A stretch of 18,413 bases of DNA from UBA11540 sp003445125 (GCA_937899435.1 CALBQG010000075.1:1-18413), one strand, 5' to 3'. Positions 1 through 7,550 are shown, counted from the stretch's first letter. The notes: generated by a model not told the origin, from the sequence alone. Numbers and translations: made by a program.

Positions 1-438
1 CTTTGAAAACCGACATGCCCCGCTGTCCGACAAAAGCTGTGCCACAAACTGACTGCACACAAAGCGGTTTCTGAAATGCACCGGAATACCGAACTGCCGC
101 AAAAACAAACCGAAAAAATCGTACCGATACCGTCCGCTGTCGTTTTCCATACAGCAAACGGCGTTTTTCAAAAAACGATGTTCTTTCTCACTCACGGCAA
201 TGTCATATACGCGGCAAACCGTTTCGGGAAAACGACGAAAAAAAGTCCCGTCACGTTCCTGTTTTGCAAAACCGCCGTTTAAAAAATTGCGCGGCGTTCT
301 TCTTCCGAAGCTGTACACCGTGCCGCAGGCGGGGTCAAAGCTCAGTCCGACATGGCTATACGGATACCGCGTCGCCATTTTCACCAATTTTGACGGAATG
401 GTTCCCGTGTGCATCAGAATCACATAAACCGACGGCAT
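1..438 (-). CDS. Permuted papain-fold (YiiX/NlpC-like) hydrolase, partial at left edge
   Basis: The reading frame starts at the ATG at 438 behind a strong AAAGGAGAGG site and stays open for 146 codons to the window edge, so the C-terminus is missing. The protein begins MPSVYVILMHTGTIPSKL. It has an early conserved His in YSHVGLSFD (about residues 27-35) and a later Cys in FVCSQFVAQLL (about 127-137). A His that precedes the Cys, each in such a motif, is the mark of circularly permuted NlpC/P60-like (YiiX-type) papain-fold enzymes. Known members are thiol amidases or peptidases; the substrate here cannot be told. There is no signal peptide, so the product is probably cytoplasmic. The gene lies 75 bases below the ftsK stop, with a hairpin in the gap, and may be read through from the ftsK operon. 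I am fairly sure it is a real gene and less sure of its function. Confidence 0.72.
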   Translation of the reverse strand, partial: MPSVYVILMHTGTIPSKLVKMATRYPYSHVGLSFDPACGTVYSFGRRTPRNFLNGGFAKQERDGTFFRRFPETVCRVYDIAVSEKEHRFLKNAVCCMENDSGRYRYDFFGLFLRQFGIPVHFRNRFVCSQFVAQLLSDSGACRFSK

Positions 439-459
439 CTGTCCCTCTCCTTTCGACGA

Positions 460-488
460 CGCGCCGCTCAAAAGAGCGGCGCGTTTTT
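460..488 (+). terminator. Strong hairpin with T-run on the plus strand, between ftsK and the next gene
   Basis: A perfect 10-bp GC-rich stem (460-469 pairing with 474-483) closes an AAAA loop and is followed by five T on the plus strand (484-488). It looks like an intrinsic terminator for plus-strand transcription, yet both flanking genes are on the minus strand. Read on the minus strand, the stem is followed by TCGTCG, a poor U-tract. It may block antisense transcription into ftsK, or act on the minus strand as a partial attenuator or 3'-end stabiliser for ftsK mRNA. Confidence 0.55.
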
Positions 489-513
489 GAAGTTGGATTT
501 TCAAACAGAATGT

Positions 514-3045
514 TCATTCCTGCGACGGCGCTGTCTCGCCGTTTCGCATTTTCATTTCGATCCACTGCTGTCTGGTGACCAACACCTGACGGGGCTTGCT
601 TCCTTCAAACGGTCCGACAATGCCGCGGGCTTCCATCTGGTCGATAATCCGTGCGGCACGGGCGTATCCGAGCTTCAACCGACGCTGCAGCAGGGACGTG
701 GACGCCTGTCCCGCCTCCACCACACACTCGATCGCCTGCGGGAGCATATCATCCTCGTCGCTGTCGCCGTCCTCGTCATCATGGGCATTTTTTGCCTTTT
801 CCTGCGCCGCCAGACGGTCGATTTCTTCCGCAATATGTTCATCATATTCGGCAATTTTGCCCGATTTGATGAATTCCACCACGCCCTCGACCTCATGGTC
901 ACTGACGAAGCATCCCTGAATACGGATTGGCTTCGGCGTGCCGACAGGGTAATACAGCATATCGCCGCGTCCGAGCAGCTTTTCCGCACCGCCGCCGTCC
1001 AGAATCGTGCGGGAATCGACCTGCGACGAAACGGCAAAGGCAATTCGGCTCGGAATATTCGCTTTAATGACGCCGGTGATGACATCCACCGACGGACGCT
1101 GGGTGGCAATGACCAGGTGCATTCCCGCGGCACGCGCCATCTGCGCCAGACGGCAAATGGCGTCCTCCACTTCATTGGGCGCCGCCATCATCAGATCCGC
1201 CAACTCGTCGATGATGATGACAATATTGGGAAGCGGTTTCATGTCGTCGCGGGTCGCCGCCAACGCGTTGTACCCTTTCAGGTCGCGCACGCCGCTGTCT
1301 GCAAAGAGCTTATAGCGATTGAGCATTTCCGTGACCGCCCAGTTGAGCGCGCCCGCCGCTTTGCGCGGATCGGTGACCACCGGGACGAGAAGATGCGGAA
1401 TGCCATTATAGATGCCGAGTTCGACCACCTTCGGGTCGATCATCAGCAAGCGCACATCCTCCGGCGAGGATTTATACAGCAGGCTGATAATCATGGAGTT
1501 GATGCACACAGATTTACCCGAACCCGTGGCACCCGCAATCAGCACGTGCGGCATCTTTCCGATGTCTCCGACGGCAATTTTTCCGTCGATGTTTTTTCCG
1601 ATGGCAAAGGACAAATGACTTTTTGCCTCCGCAAATTCCTTGGAGTCGATGATCTCGCGGATGTTGACGATGCTGACGTTTTTGTTCGGCACCTCGATGC
1701 CCACTGCCGCCTTGTTCGGAATCGGCGCTTCGATACGCACGCCCGCCGTCGCCAGATTCAGGGCGATATCGTCGGAAAGTCCCGTAATGCGGCTGATCTT
1801 CACGCCTGCCGACGGCTGCAATTCATACCGTGTAACCGCAGGTCCGCGGCAAATATCGGTGATTCTCGTCTGCACACCAAAGCTCTGGAGTGTCTCCACC
1901 AGCTTCTGCGCGTTGGATTTCAGTTCCTGCTCGATGTTTTCCTCGTTGGGATGCTCGGGTTCTTTCAGAATATTGATCGGCGGAAAATGATACAGCACCT
2001 TGTCGTCCACGCTTTCGATGACTTCCTGCACAAAAGCGCCCGTCTGCTGATCGACTTCTTCCTTGGTCATTTTCTTGTCCGCCTCGGTGGACACATCCAC
2101 CTGTGTGACCGTCGCCAGTTTGTCCTCCGGCAGTTCGATCACCTTCCCCGCCGCAGGCGCGGAGATGTTTTTGCGGGTGACCTTCTGGACAATATCGTCG
2201 ATCTGAAGCACCTTTTCCGGTGCTTTTTCCATCGGCGGTTCTGCCGCCGGTTCGGCGGGGGTCGGTTCCGCAGGCTTTGTTTCCTTCGGTTTTTCAAGCG
2301 TCGGTCGGTGATCCGCCACTTCGTTGAGCTGTCCCGCAAGTTCGGTCAGCTTCACCTTATTGGACGTCACCGGATGCTGCGGAAGCGGCGTTTCTTCTTT
2401 TTCACCGTCCAGCGGAATGTCCACATTGAATTTTGCTTTTTTCTTCTCGGCGTGTTCCCGATAATCCTCTTGGAGCTTCTGCACGGGACGGTACGCCTTC
2501 TTGAAAAACTCGCTGAGGGTCGTGCCCGTAATTACCAACACCAGCACGAACACCAGAATCAACATCACGATCATCGCGCCGGTCTGCGTGAACAGTTTGA
2601 TAAGCGGCCAGCCGACCACGGCGGCAAACACACCGCCGCCCTTGAACGCAGCGCCCGCCTCGTAAAGCACCTTGAACGTATCGGCAAAGCCCGTTTCCGA
2701 AATCTGTGCCTTGGAGAAGGTCTGCGTCAGCGCACACAGCAAAATCACAAGCAGAATCCCCTGAAAAATCTTGACCCCGATGGACGAACCGGGACGGTCA
2801 AGCGCGGCAAGAACCGAAATATAAATGATGATCGGGGCAACGATGAACCCGCACCAGCCGAACATTCCGAACAGACATTGCCGCATGGCACCCCATGCGC
2901 TTCCCAAAGGAAGAATGCTGACAAAAAACAGGAACACGCCCAGTGCAAAGGCAATAATCGGCTTGACGGGAGATTTCTTCACCGCCGCCGGTTCTGTTTT
3001 TTTCGGCTCCGTTTTTTTTGGTTTTGTATTCTTTTTCTCTGCCAT
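514..3045 (-). CDS. ftsK: DNA translocase FtsK/SpoIIIE
   Basis: This is a septum-anchored hexameric DNA pump that clears chromosomal DNA from the closing division (or sporulation) septum. The 843-residue product has a Lys/Pro-rich N-terminus, four or so membrane segments within about residues 28-178, and an acidic, Pro-rich linker to about 350. The RecA-like motor has Walker A GATGSGKS at 505-512 and Walker B ending in D613-E614 (IIIDELADL). The C-terminal winged-helix gamma domain, which reads DNA orientation sequences, spans about 767-823. Length and domain order are normal for the family. The ATG at 3045 has a GGAG site in the 12-base gap after the uppP stop, so translation is probably coupled. 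The chromosome of Bacillus subtilis also places spoIIIE after tepA-ylzJ. Whether this copy serves vegetative division, sporulation or both cannot be decided from sequence. Confidence 0.96.
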   Translation of the reverse strand: MAEKKNTKPKKTEPKKTEPAAVKKSPVKPIIAFALGVFLFFVSILPLGSAWGAMRQCLFGMFGWCGFIVAPIIIYISVLAALDRPGSSIGVKIFQGILLVILLCALTQTFSKAQISETGFADTFKVLYEAGAAFKGGGVFAAVVGWPLIKLFTQTGAMIVMLILVFVLVLVITGTTLSEFFKKAYRPVQKLQEDYREHAEKKKAKFNVDIPLDGEKEETPLPQHPVTSNKVKLTELAGQLNEVADHRPTLEKPKETKPAEPTPAEPAAEPPMEKAPEKVLQIDDIVQKVTRKNISAPAAGKVIELPEDKLATVTQVDVSTEADKKMTKEEVDQQTGAFVQEVIESVDDKVLYHFPPINILKEPEHPNEENIEQELKSNAQKLVETLQSFGVQTRITDICRGPAVTRYELQPSAGVKISRITGLSDDIALNLATAGVRIEAPIPNKAAVGIEVPNKNVSIVNIREIIDSKEFAEAKSHLSFAIGKNIDGKIAVGDIGKMPHVLIAGATGSGKSVCINSMIISLLYKSSPEDVRLLMIDPKVVELGIYNGIPHLLVPVVTDPRKAAGALNWAVTEMLNRYKLFADSGVRDLKGYNALAATRDDMKPLPNIVIIIDELADLMMAAPNEVEDAICRLAQMARAAGMHLVIATQRPSVDVITGVIKANIPSRIAFAVSSQVDSRTILDGGGAEKLLGRGDMLYYPVGTPKPIRIQGCFVSDHEVEGVVEFIKSGKIAEYDEHIAEEIDRLAAQEKAKNAHDDEDGDSDEDDMLPQAIECVVEAGQASTSLLQRRLKLGYARAARIIDQMEARGIVGPFEGSKPRQVLVTRQQWIEMKMRNGETAPSQE

Positions 3046-3057
3046 ATTTTTCTCCGT

Positions 3058-3936
3058 TTACAGTCCGATCACATGATGTCCGACCAGGTGATCGATGATT
3101 CCGACAACGACGGTGAATGTACCGAGGATCAGCGTATACCAGGCAAAAACGGTAAACTTGTCTTTTTTAACCAGCCACCGCACCATTTTTATTGACAAAA
3201 ATCCGACCACTGCCGCCACGACAATGCCGAGCACTGCCGAAAGGACACCGATCTCCGCCATCGCGCTGCCCACGCCGTCCTTGACCAGATCCTTGACCTC
3301 CAGGAGATTTGCCGCCAGCACGGGCGGGATTCCCATGATAAAGGAAAAGGACACCGCATATTCCCGCGTCAGTCCGCACAAAAGTCCCGCCGAAATCGTG
3401 GAACCCGAACGGGAAAGACCGGGAAGCGGCGCAATGCCCTGCACCACACCAACCGTCAGCGCGTCGCGCACAGTCATGTCCTTGGCGGTTTTTGTGCCTT
3501 TTACGCAACGATCGGACACAAACAGCAGCAGGGACGTCAGCAAAAAGCAGCAGCCCTCCACCACGATGTCATTGTCCGCCGAAAGCGAATTGTAGAAATC
3601 GCTGAGGAAATAAAACGCCAGAAGCGGCAAGCAGGAAATAATCAGAAGCAGTACCATGCGTTTTTCCGGTTCGGCATTTTTCCACGAAAATTTTCCGCGG
3701 AAGATGTCTCCTATCAGTCCGAAAAAGGCAACGATCAGTTTCCAGATGGTTTTATAGAATGCGGCAAACACTGCCACCAACGTACCGAAATGCAGCAGCA
3801 CGGAAAAACTCGCCGCCGCCTCGCCGTTGATTCCGAAAAGATATTGCAGCAAAGAGAGATGTCCGGAACTGGAAATCGGCAAAAATTCACTGAGTCCCTG
3901 CACGATTCCCTGAATAATCGCTTCCCAAATTGACAT
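3058..3936 (-). CDS. uppP: Undecaprenyl-diphosphatase UppP (BacA family)
   Basis: This integral membrane phosphatase converts undecaprenyl diphosphate to undecaprenyl phosphate, the carrier reused by MraY and MurG; extra copies give bacitracin tolerance in other species. The start is set at the ATG at 3936 (MSIWEAIIQG), which follows AGGAGG by 10 bases. An in-frame upstream extension to 3981 is possible but has no reason behind it. The 292-residue product carries both family signatures: GLSEFLPISSSGHLS at about 14-28, with the conserved Glu17, and PGLSRSG at about 172-178. The rest is strongly hydrophobic, with several membrane helices. It lies between ylzJ and ftsK in an operon with tepA; in Bacillus subtilis ylzJ and spoIIIE are adjacent, so uppP is an insertion relative to that order. 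Confidence 0.95.
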   Translation of the reverse strand: MSIWEAIIQGIVQGLSEFLPISSSGHLSLLQYLFGINGEAAASFSVLLHFGTLVAVFAAFYKTIWKLIVAFFGLIGDIFRGKFSWKNAEPEKRMVLLLIISCLPLLAFYFLSDFYNSLSADNDIVVEGCCFLLTSLLLFVSDRCVKGTKTAKDMTVRDALTVGVVQGIAPLPGLSRSGSTISAGLLCGLTREYAVSFSFIMGIPPVLAANLLEVKDLVKDGVGSAMAEIGVLSAVLGIVVAAVVGFLSIKMVRWLVKKDKFTVFAWYTLILGTFTVVVGIIDHLVGHHVIGL

Positions 3937-3961
3937 ATGTATGCTTCCTCCTGTTATGTAC

Positions 3962-3982
3962 TGTGTCGGGAATCCCGACACA
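3962..3982. repeat. Inverted repeat between ylzJ and uppP
   Basis: TGTGTCGGGA (3962-3971) and TCCCGACACA (3973-3982) are perfect inverted copies around one base. As RNA they form an 8-bp stem with a five-base loop in the 50-base gap between the ylzJ stop and the uppP start, just upstream of the uppP ribosome binding site. No T-run follows on the minus strand, so it is not a normal terminator. It could be an mRNA processing or stability element that sets uppP and ftsK levels relative to tepA. Confidence 0.5.
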
Positions 3983-3986
3983 CGGT

Positions 3987-4184
3987 TTACAAAAAAAACG
4001 GCGCACCGATCTCATACTTCGGATCGAGGTATTTTTTCGGATCGGTGGAAATGAGCCGCGACACCTGCCGCTGTCCGTCAACTTCGCGATATTCCACAAA
4101 GTCGCCCCCGACTTCCCTGATCGTACACTCCGGCAGCTGTGCGGGAAAAATCTGCTCCGCCGTCAGGATGGTGTAGAGGAACAT
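3987..4184 (-). CDS. ylzJ: YlzJ-like small protein
   Basis: The 65-residue product begins MFLYTILTAEQIF and ends with a conserved RLISTDPKKYLDPKY block, which matches what I know of the YlzJ-like family. That family is found in Firmicutes beside tepA and spoIIIE. Its biochemical function is unknown to me. The ATG at 4184 lies inside the end of tepA (22-base overlap), with a GAGGAGGGA site just upstream that is itself part of the tepA coding sequence, so the two genes are translationally coupled. No signal peptide or membrane segment is visible. Family assignment rests on the motif and on synteny. Confidence 0.85.
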   Translation of the reverse strand: MFLYTILTAEQIFPAQLPECTIREVGGDFVEYREVDGQRQVSRLISTDPKKYLDPKYEIGAPFFL

Positions 4185-4873
4185 TCGTCTCCCTCCTCAA
4201 TCATGCGGTAAAGCTCCTGCACGGCGTCGGACAGCGATCCCAGCCGATCGATGATGCCTTCCTTCACTGCCTGTTCGCCGTCGATCATCGTGCCGACGTC
4301 CATCACCATTTCCCCCGTCTGCATCATCAGCTCGCGCAATCGCGCGGCAGAGACGTGGGAATTCTGCGTGATAAAGTTTATGATCCGCTCCTGCATTTTA
4401 TCAAAGTAGGAAAGCGTCTGCGGCACGCCCAGCACCAGTCCGTTCATGCGCACCGGGTGAATCGTCATGGTCGCGCTCGGCGCAATAAAAGAACACCGCG
4501 CGCTCACCGCCAGCGGAACCCCGATCGAATGACCTCCGCCCAATACCAGCGACACCGTCGGTTTCTTCATGCCGGCAATCAGCTCGGCAATCGCCAGTCC
4601 CGCCTCAACATCGCCGCCGACCGTATTCAGAATGATGATCAGTCCCTCAATTTCCGGATCCTGTTCAATCGCCACCAATTGGGGAATGACGTGTTCGTAC
4701 TTGGTCGTTTTGTTCTGCGGCGGAAGAATGAAATGCCCTTCGATCTGACCGACCACGGTCAGGCAATGAATACAATGCTTGCCCTTGGTAGGCGTCACCG
4801 TACCCATTTCAACGATCTGCTCGGTTTGTTTGGATTGTTTTTCGTCTTTTTCTTCCTGGTTATCCTGCGGCAT
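4163..4873 (-). CDS. tepA: TepA/ClpP-like serine protease (translocation-enhancing protein)
   Basis: This is a ClpP-fold serine protease of the TepA type, linked in Bacillus to translocation of, or signal-peptide clearance from, secreted proteins and to spore development. The ATG at 4873 follows a GGAGG site and gives 236 residues. A longer in-frame ORF reaches 4981 but would overlap the promoter, so it is rejected. The nucleophile is Ser116 in GGGHSIGVP, the general base His139 in TIHPVRMNG, and the NTVGGDV strand-turn typical of crotonase/ClpP folds is at 83-89. The acidic, Gln-rich N-terminal 20 residues are probably disordered. It lacks an obvious signal peptide. It is the first gene of a minus-strand operon with ylzJ, uppP and ftsK. 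The third catalytic residue I cannot assign with certainty. Confidence 0.93.
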   Translation of the reverse strand: MPQDNQEEKDEKQSKQTEQIVEMGTVTPTKGKHCIHCLTVVGQIEGHFILPPQNKTTKYEHVIPQLVAIEQDPEIEGLIIILNTVGGDVEAGLAIAELIAGMKKPTVSLVLGGGHSIGVPLAVSARCSFIAPSATMTIHPVRMNGLVLGVPQTLSYFDKMQERIINFITQNSHVSAARLRELMMQTGEMVMDVGTMIDGEQAVKEGIIDRLGSLSDAVQELYRMIEEGDECSSTPS

Positions 4874-4940
4874 AATTTCCTCCGTAAAAAGTTTTACTTT
4901 TAGAATTCCCCGCGGACGGAAAAATATGCTGCCTTTTATT

Positions 4941-4969
4941 ATTATACCAGCCCTTGCACTTTTTTTCAA
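4941..4969 (-). promoter_or_regulatory. Sigma-A-type promoter of the tepA operon
   Basis: On the minus strand a TTGAAA -35 box (4964-4969) is followed after 17 bases by a perfect TATAAT -10 box (4941-4946). It faces tepA and leaves a leader of roughly 60 bases. This is close to the vegetative consensus and is the only good promoter seen upstream of the tepA-ylzJ-uppP-ftsK group. Confidence 0.85.
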
Positions 4970-5040
4970 CCACCATTGCATAGGTCAAGCCTGTTTTTTT
5001 GTATATTGAAAACGAAATCACTTCGGGAAAGGCGATGGCT

Positions 5041-5940
5041 ATGACAGAGTATTCAAAAATCGCACCGGACTATGAAGTTCTGTGCAGTGCCATGCGAAAG
5101 CTCAAAGCGGGCAGTGAAAGCGTGAAAATCTTTCCGATGGGGAAAAGCGTGCTCGGACGGCGGATTTTCGTGATCGGGCTGGGAAAACTGCGTTCGGCAA
5201 CCGTGTATGTCGGCGGCGTTCACGGGCAGGAGTGGCTGACGGTGAACACGTTGCTGGAATTTGCATTTTCTCTTTGCCGCTGTTACGAAGGTGCTTTGCC
5301 GCTCGGCGGTGTGGACGTGCGTGCGGCGCTCAACAGCAAAGGCGTCTTGTTGATACCGTGTCTGAACCCCGACGGCGTGGAAATTGCCCTGCACGGAAAA
5401 GACGGTGCGGGGGAACGTGCCGACTTTGTGGACGGCATTGCCCGCGGGGACTATCGCGGCTGGCAGGCAAACGCCCGCGGCGTGGATCTCAACCACAATT
5501 TTGACGCAGGATTTGAAACGCTTCGGCAAATGGAACGCGCGGCGGGCATTGTCGGTCCCGCGCCGCGGCAATACGGCGGAGAAACCAGCATGAGCGAACC
5601 CGAAACCCGCGCAATTGCTTCCCTGTGCCGCCTGTTTGACGCGCAAAAGCTGTTTGCGTTTCATTCTCAGGGCGAAGAAATTTTTTACCAATACGGCGAA
5701 CACACCCCCACGCAGTCGCGCCTGATGGCGGAAATTCTGGCGCGTTCCTCCGGCTATCGGCTCGTGCTTCAGGAGGGGCTGGCTTCACACGGCGGGCTGA
5801 AGGACTGGTTCATCGACACCTTCCACCGTCCGGGATTCACCGTGGAAATCGGCAAAGGGAAAAATCCGCTGCCGATTGACGACTTACCCGCCATTTACGA
5901 AAAAATCGCCGAAATGCTGATGCTGGGACTTTTGCTGTAA
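5041..5940 (+). CDS. M14-family zinc carboxypeptidase, cytoplasmic
   Basis: This is a metallopeptidase of the M14 (carboxypeptidase A/murein peptide amidase) fold, 299 residues. Zinc ligands are His61 and Glu64 in GGVHGQEW and His208 in FAFHSQGE. The substrate-carboxylate pocket is seen as NPDG (109-112) and NARGVDLNHNF (Arg146), and the catalytic Glu269 is in FTVEIGKG. The ATG at 5041 is preferred because GGGAAAGG sits 8 bases upstream; an ATG at 5035 is too close to it and one at 4999 has no site. There is no signal peptide, so it should act inside the cell. Compact cytoplasmic M14 enzymes such as MpaA cleave gamma-D-Glu-diaminopimelate bonds in recycled wall peptides, which would suit this neighbourhood, but substrate is inference. 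It is divergent from tepA, and only a weak promoter candidate (TATATT at 5002-5007, poorly spaced -35) is visible. Confidence 0.88.
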   Translation: MTEYSKIAPDYEVLCSAMRKLKAGSESVKIFPMGKSVLGRRIFVIGLGKLRSATVYVGGVHGQEWLTVNTLLEFAFSLCRCYEGALPLGGVDVRAALNSKGVLLIPCLNPDGVEIALHGKDGAGERADFVDGIARGDYRGWQANARGVDLNHNFDAGFETLRQMERAAGIVGPAPRQYGGETSMSEPETRAIASLCRLFDAQKLFAFHSQGEEIFYQYGEHTPTQSRLMAEILARSSGYRLVLQEGLASHGGLKDWFIDTFHRPGFTVEIGKGKNPLPIDDLPAIYEKIAEMLMLGLLL

Positions 5941-5956
5941 AGTTTACAAATTCCGG

Positions 5957-5985
5957 TTGAAATTGTCTTTGTTTTGCGGTATACT
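5957..5985 (+). promoter_or_regulatory. Sigma-A-type promoter of the cyclophilin pair
   Basis: TTGAAA (5957-5962), a 17-base spacer and TATACT (5980-5985) lie just downstream of the peptidase stop and about 30 bases before the first cyclophilin gene. This gives the pair its own transcription unit, ended by the terminator at 7449-7478. Confidence 0.8.
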
Positions 5986-6015
5986 GATAAAGACTTCACC
6001 GGAAAGGATGATCCT

Positions 6016-6723
6016 ATGAACCGCTTTTTGCGGGTGTTCGCACTGATTCTCTGCGTGGTTCTTCCGCTTTGCTCCTGCGATTTGTTTTCGCTGTCGGGTG
6101 AGAAGATCGACGAATCCGCGTTTGATTTTGAAACTCAGCTTTCCCCGCCGCAGCCGGGCGAAGAAATTGCCGTCGTGACGACCACCGAGGGAGTCATCAA
6201 AATGAAATTTTTCCCGCAGTATGCGCCGCAGGCGGTCGAAAACTTCAAGCAGCTTGCCGCGGACGGATTCTATAATGACACCTATGTGTTCTGTGTGCAG
6301 CCGGACATGGCGTTTATGGCGGGCTCTCCCGCACAGGACGGCTCGGTTTACAAAAGCATTTTCAACGACGGAAAACCGTTTGACGTGGAATATTCCGATG
6401 CCATCTGGCATTTTTCCGGCTCTGTTTCCGCACTCAGCGACCAGAAGGACAAAGCCGACAGCCGATTTTTCATGCTCGGAAACTACAAAACCGACGAGGA
6501 TACGCTGAAGAAAATGGAACGCTCGGGCTATCCGGAGGCTTTGATTGAAAAATACCGCACCGTCGGCGGAGCACCGGCACTTGACCGCCGTTATACCGTC
6601 TTTGCCCAAGCCTATGAAGGGCTTGAGGTGATTGATGCCATCAACGCGGCGGAAATCGACACCGAGACCGGTTTCCCGAAAAAAGAAATCAAGATCATCT
6701 CTGTGGAAATCACAAAGGCGTGA
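6016..6723 (+). CDS. Degenerate cyclophilin-like lipoprotein (probably catalytically dead)
   Basis: This 235-residue exported lipoprotein has the cyclophilin fold. The ATG at 6016 follows an AAAGGA site; the signal peptide ends in LPLCSC, with lipid-modified Cys21. It aligns without gaps over much of its length with the next gene, sharing EEIAVVTT, FFPQYAPQAVENF and YTVF. The isomerase site is altered. The FHRV motif with the catalytic Arg is FCVQ (92-95), QGGDPTGTG is replaced by AGSPAQDG-type sequence (102-109), GSQFF is DSRFF (148-152), and the usual active-site His is Tyr193. The hydrophobic core and the shared insertion before YTVF are kept and the frame is open. It therefore looks like a maintained paralogue with a binding or chaperone role, not a decayed gene. 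It is the first gene of a two-gene operon; the next gene starts 11 bases after its stop. Confidence 0.85.
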   Translation: MNRFLRVFALILCVVLPLCSCDLFSLSGEKIDESAFDFETQLSPPQPGEEIAVVTTTEGVIKMKFFPQYAPQAVENFKQLAADGFYNDTYVFCVQPDMAFMAGSPAQDGSVYKSIFNDGKPFDVEYSDAIWHFSGSVSALSDQKDKADSRFFMLGNYKTDEDTLKKMERSGYPEALIEKYRTVGGAPALDRRYTVFAQAYEGLEVIDAINAAEIDTETGFPKKEIKIISVEITKA

Positions 6724-6734
6724 AAGGAACTGTA

Positions 6735-7445
6735 ATGAAAAGATTGTTTAAAACCGTTTGCCTGTCCCTGTGCTTGCTGCTGTGCGCTTCCTGCGGAAGC
6801 TCGCAAACCGTTGACGGCGACGCTTTATTAAAAGAGAAAGGAAACCCCGAAATGATTCAATTTTCCGAAATGAAAGACGGCGAGCAGATCGCCGTGATCG
6901 AGACCAACTACGGCGACATCAAACTGCGTTTCTTCCCGGAGAACGCTCCCAAGGCAGTGGAGAATTTCCTCACGCTGGCGCAGGAAGGCTATTACGACGA
7001 CACGATTTTCCACCGCGTGATTGCCGATTTCATGATTCAGGGCGGCGATCCCACCGGCACGGGCTACGGCGGCGAAAGCAAGTGGGGCGAACCGTTCTCC
7101 AATGAAGTTTCGCTGAATCTGTTCCACTTCTACGGTGCGCTTTCCATGGCAAACTCCGGCGGCACCAATTCCAACGGCAGCCAGTTTTTCATCGTGCAGA
7201 ACCACTCCGTGGAAGAGAACATTCTCAGCCAGATGGAGACCGGCGGCTGGCCCAAGGACGCCGTCGAGCAATACCGCAAGGTCGGCGGAACCTATTGGCT
7301 GGACATGAAGCATACCGTTTTCGGACAGGTGTTTGAGGGTATGGACACCGTGGAGAAAATCGCCAAGGTCAAGACCAATGCCTCCGACAAACCCGCAGAG
7401 GATGTCGTGATCCGCAAAGTGACGGTTTCGGAATACAAAAAATAA
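6735..7445 (+). CDS. Peptidyl-prolyl cis-trans isomerase, cyclophilin-type lipoprotein
   Basis: This 236-residue membrane-anchored prolyl isomerase probably assists folding of exported proteins outside the membrane. The ATG at 6735 has AAAGGA six bases upstream; an in-frame GTG at 6720 overlaps the previous stop and is less likely. The signal peptide ends LLCASC, with Cys20 as the lipid site (the -3 position is Cys rather than the usual Leu, a mild deviation). The catalytic set is intact: FHRV with Arg94 (92-95), FMIQGGDPTGTG (99-110), GALSMAN (134-140), GSQFF (148-152) and His193 in HTVFGQV. About 35 residues inserted between GSQFF and HTVFG are shared with the upstream paralogue. It is the second gene of the operon, followed at once by a terminator. 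Confidence 0.94.
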   Translation: MKRLFKTVCLSLCLLLCASCGSSQTVDGDALLKEKGNPEMIQFSEMKDGEQIAVIETNYGDIKLRFFPENAPKAVENFLTLAQEGYYDDTIFHRVIADFMIQGGDPTGTGYGGESKWGEPFSNEVSLNLFHFYGALSMANSGGTNSNGSQFFIVQNHSVEENILSQMETGGWPKDAVEQYRKVGGTYWLDMKHTVFGQVFEGMDTVEKIAKVKTNASDKPAEDVVIRKVTVSEYKK

Positions 7446-7448
7446 CGG

Positions 7449-7478
7449 AAAGTCCCCGAAAAAAATTCGGGGACTTTT
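7449..7478 (+). terminator. Intrinsic terminator of the cyclophilin operon
   Basis: A perfect 12-bp stem (7449-7460 with 7466-7477) closes an AAAAA loop and continues into TTTT on the plus strand, four bases past the end of the second cyclophilin gene. Because the stem starts with AAA and follows a short A-rich stretch, it may also work weakly on the other strand. Confidence 0.9.
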
Positions 7479-7488
7479 GCTTATTTCA

Positions 7489-7517
7489 TTGATCTTTTCG
7501 TGCTTTTTTGTTATACC
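7489..7517 (+). promoter_or_regulatory. Possible promoter of the Nudix gene
   Basis: TTGATC (7489-7494), 17 bases, then TATACC (7512-7517) stands about 35 bases before the expected Nudix start and right after the preceding terminator. Each box matches the vegetative consensus at four of six positions, so this is only a moderate candidate. Confidence 0.4.
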
Positions 7518-7550
7518 GGCTATAAACGCTGAAAACACGGAGGAACCGAA

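Noticed and set aside
409..3195. Very long plus-strand open frame (over 900 codons) opposite ftsK
   Set aside because: It is fully antisense to ftsK and a few flanking bases. Its product is rich in His, Arg and Gln with no recognisable domain, it has no ribosome site, and it arises from the codon bias of the real gene.
4139..4903. Plus-strand frame opposite tepA
   Set aside because: It is antisense to a clear ClpP-fold gene, and has no family resemblance and no promoter.
4976..5007. Promoter candidate for the M14 peptidase (TTGCAT and TATATT)
   Set aside because: The spacing is 20 bases and both boxes are imperfect; it is too weak to list as a feature.
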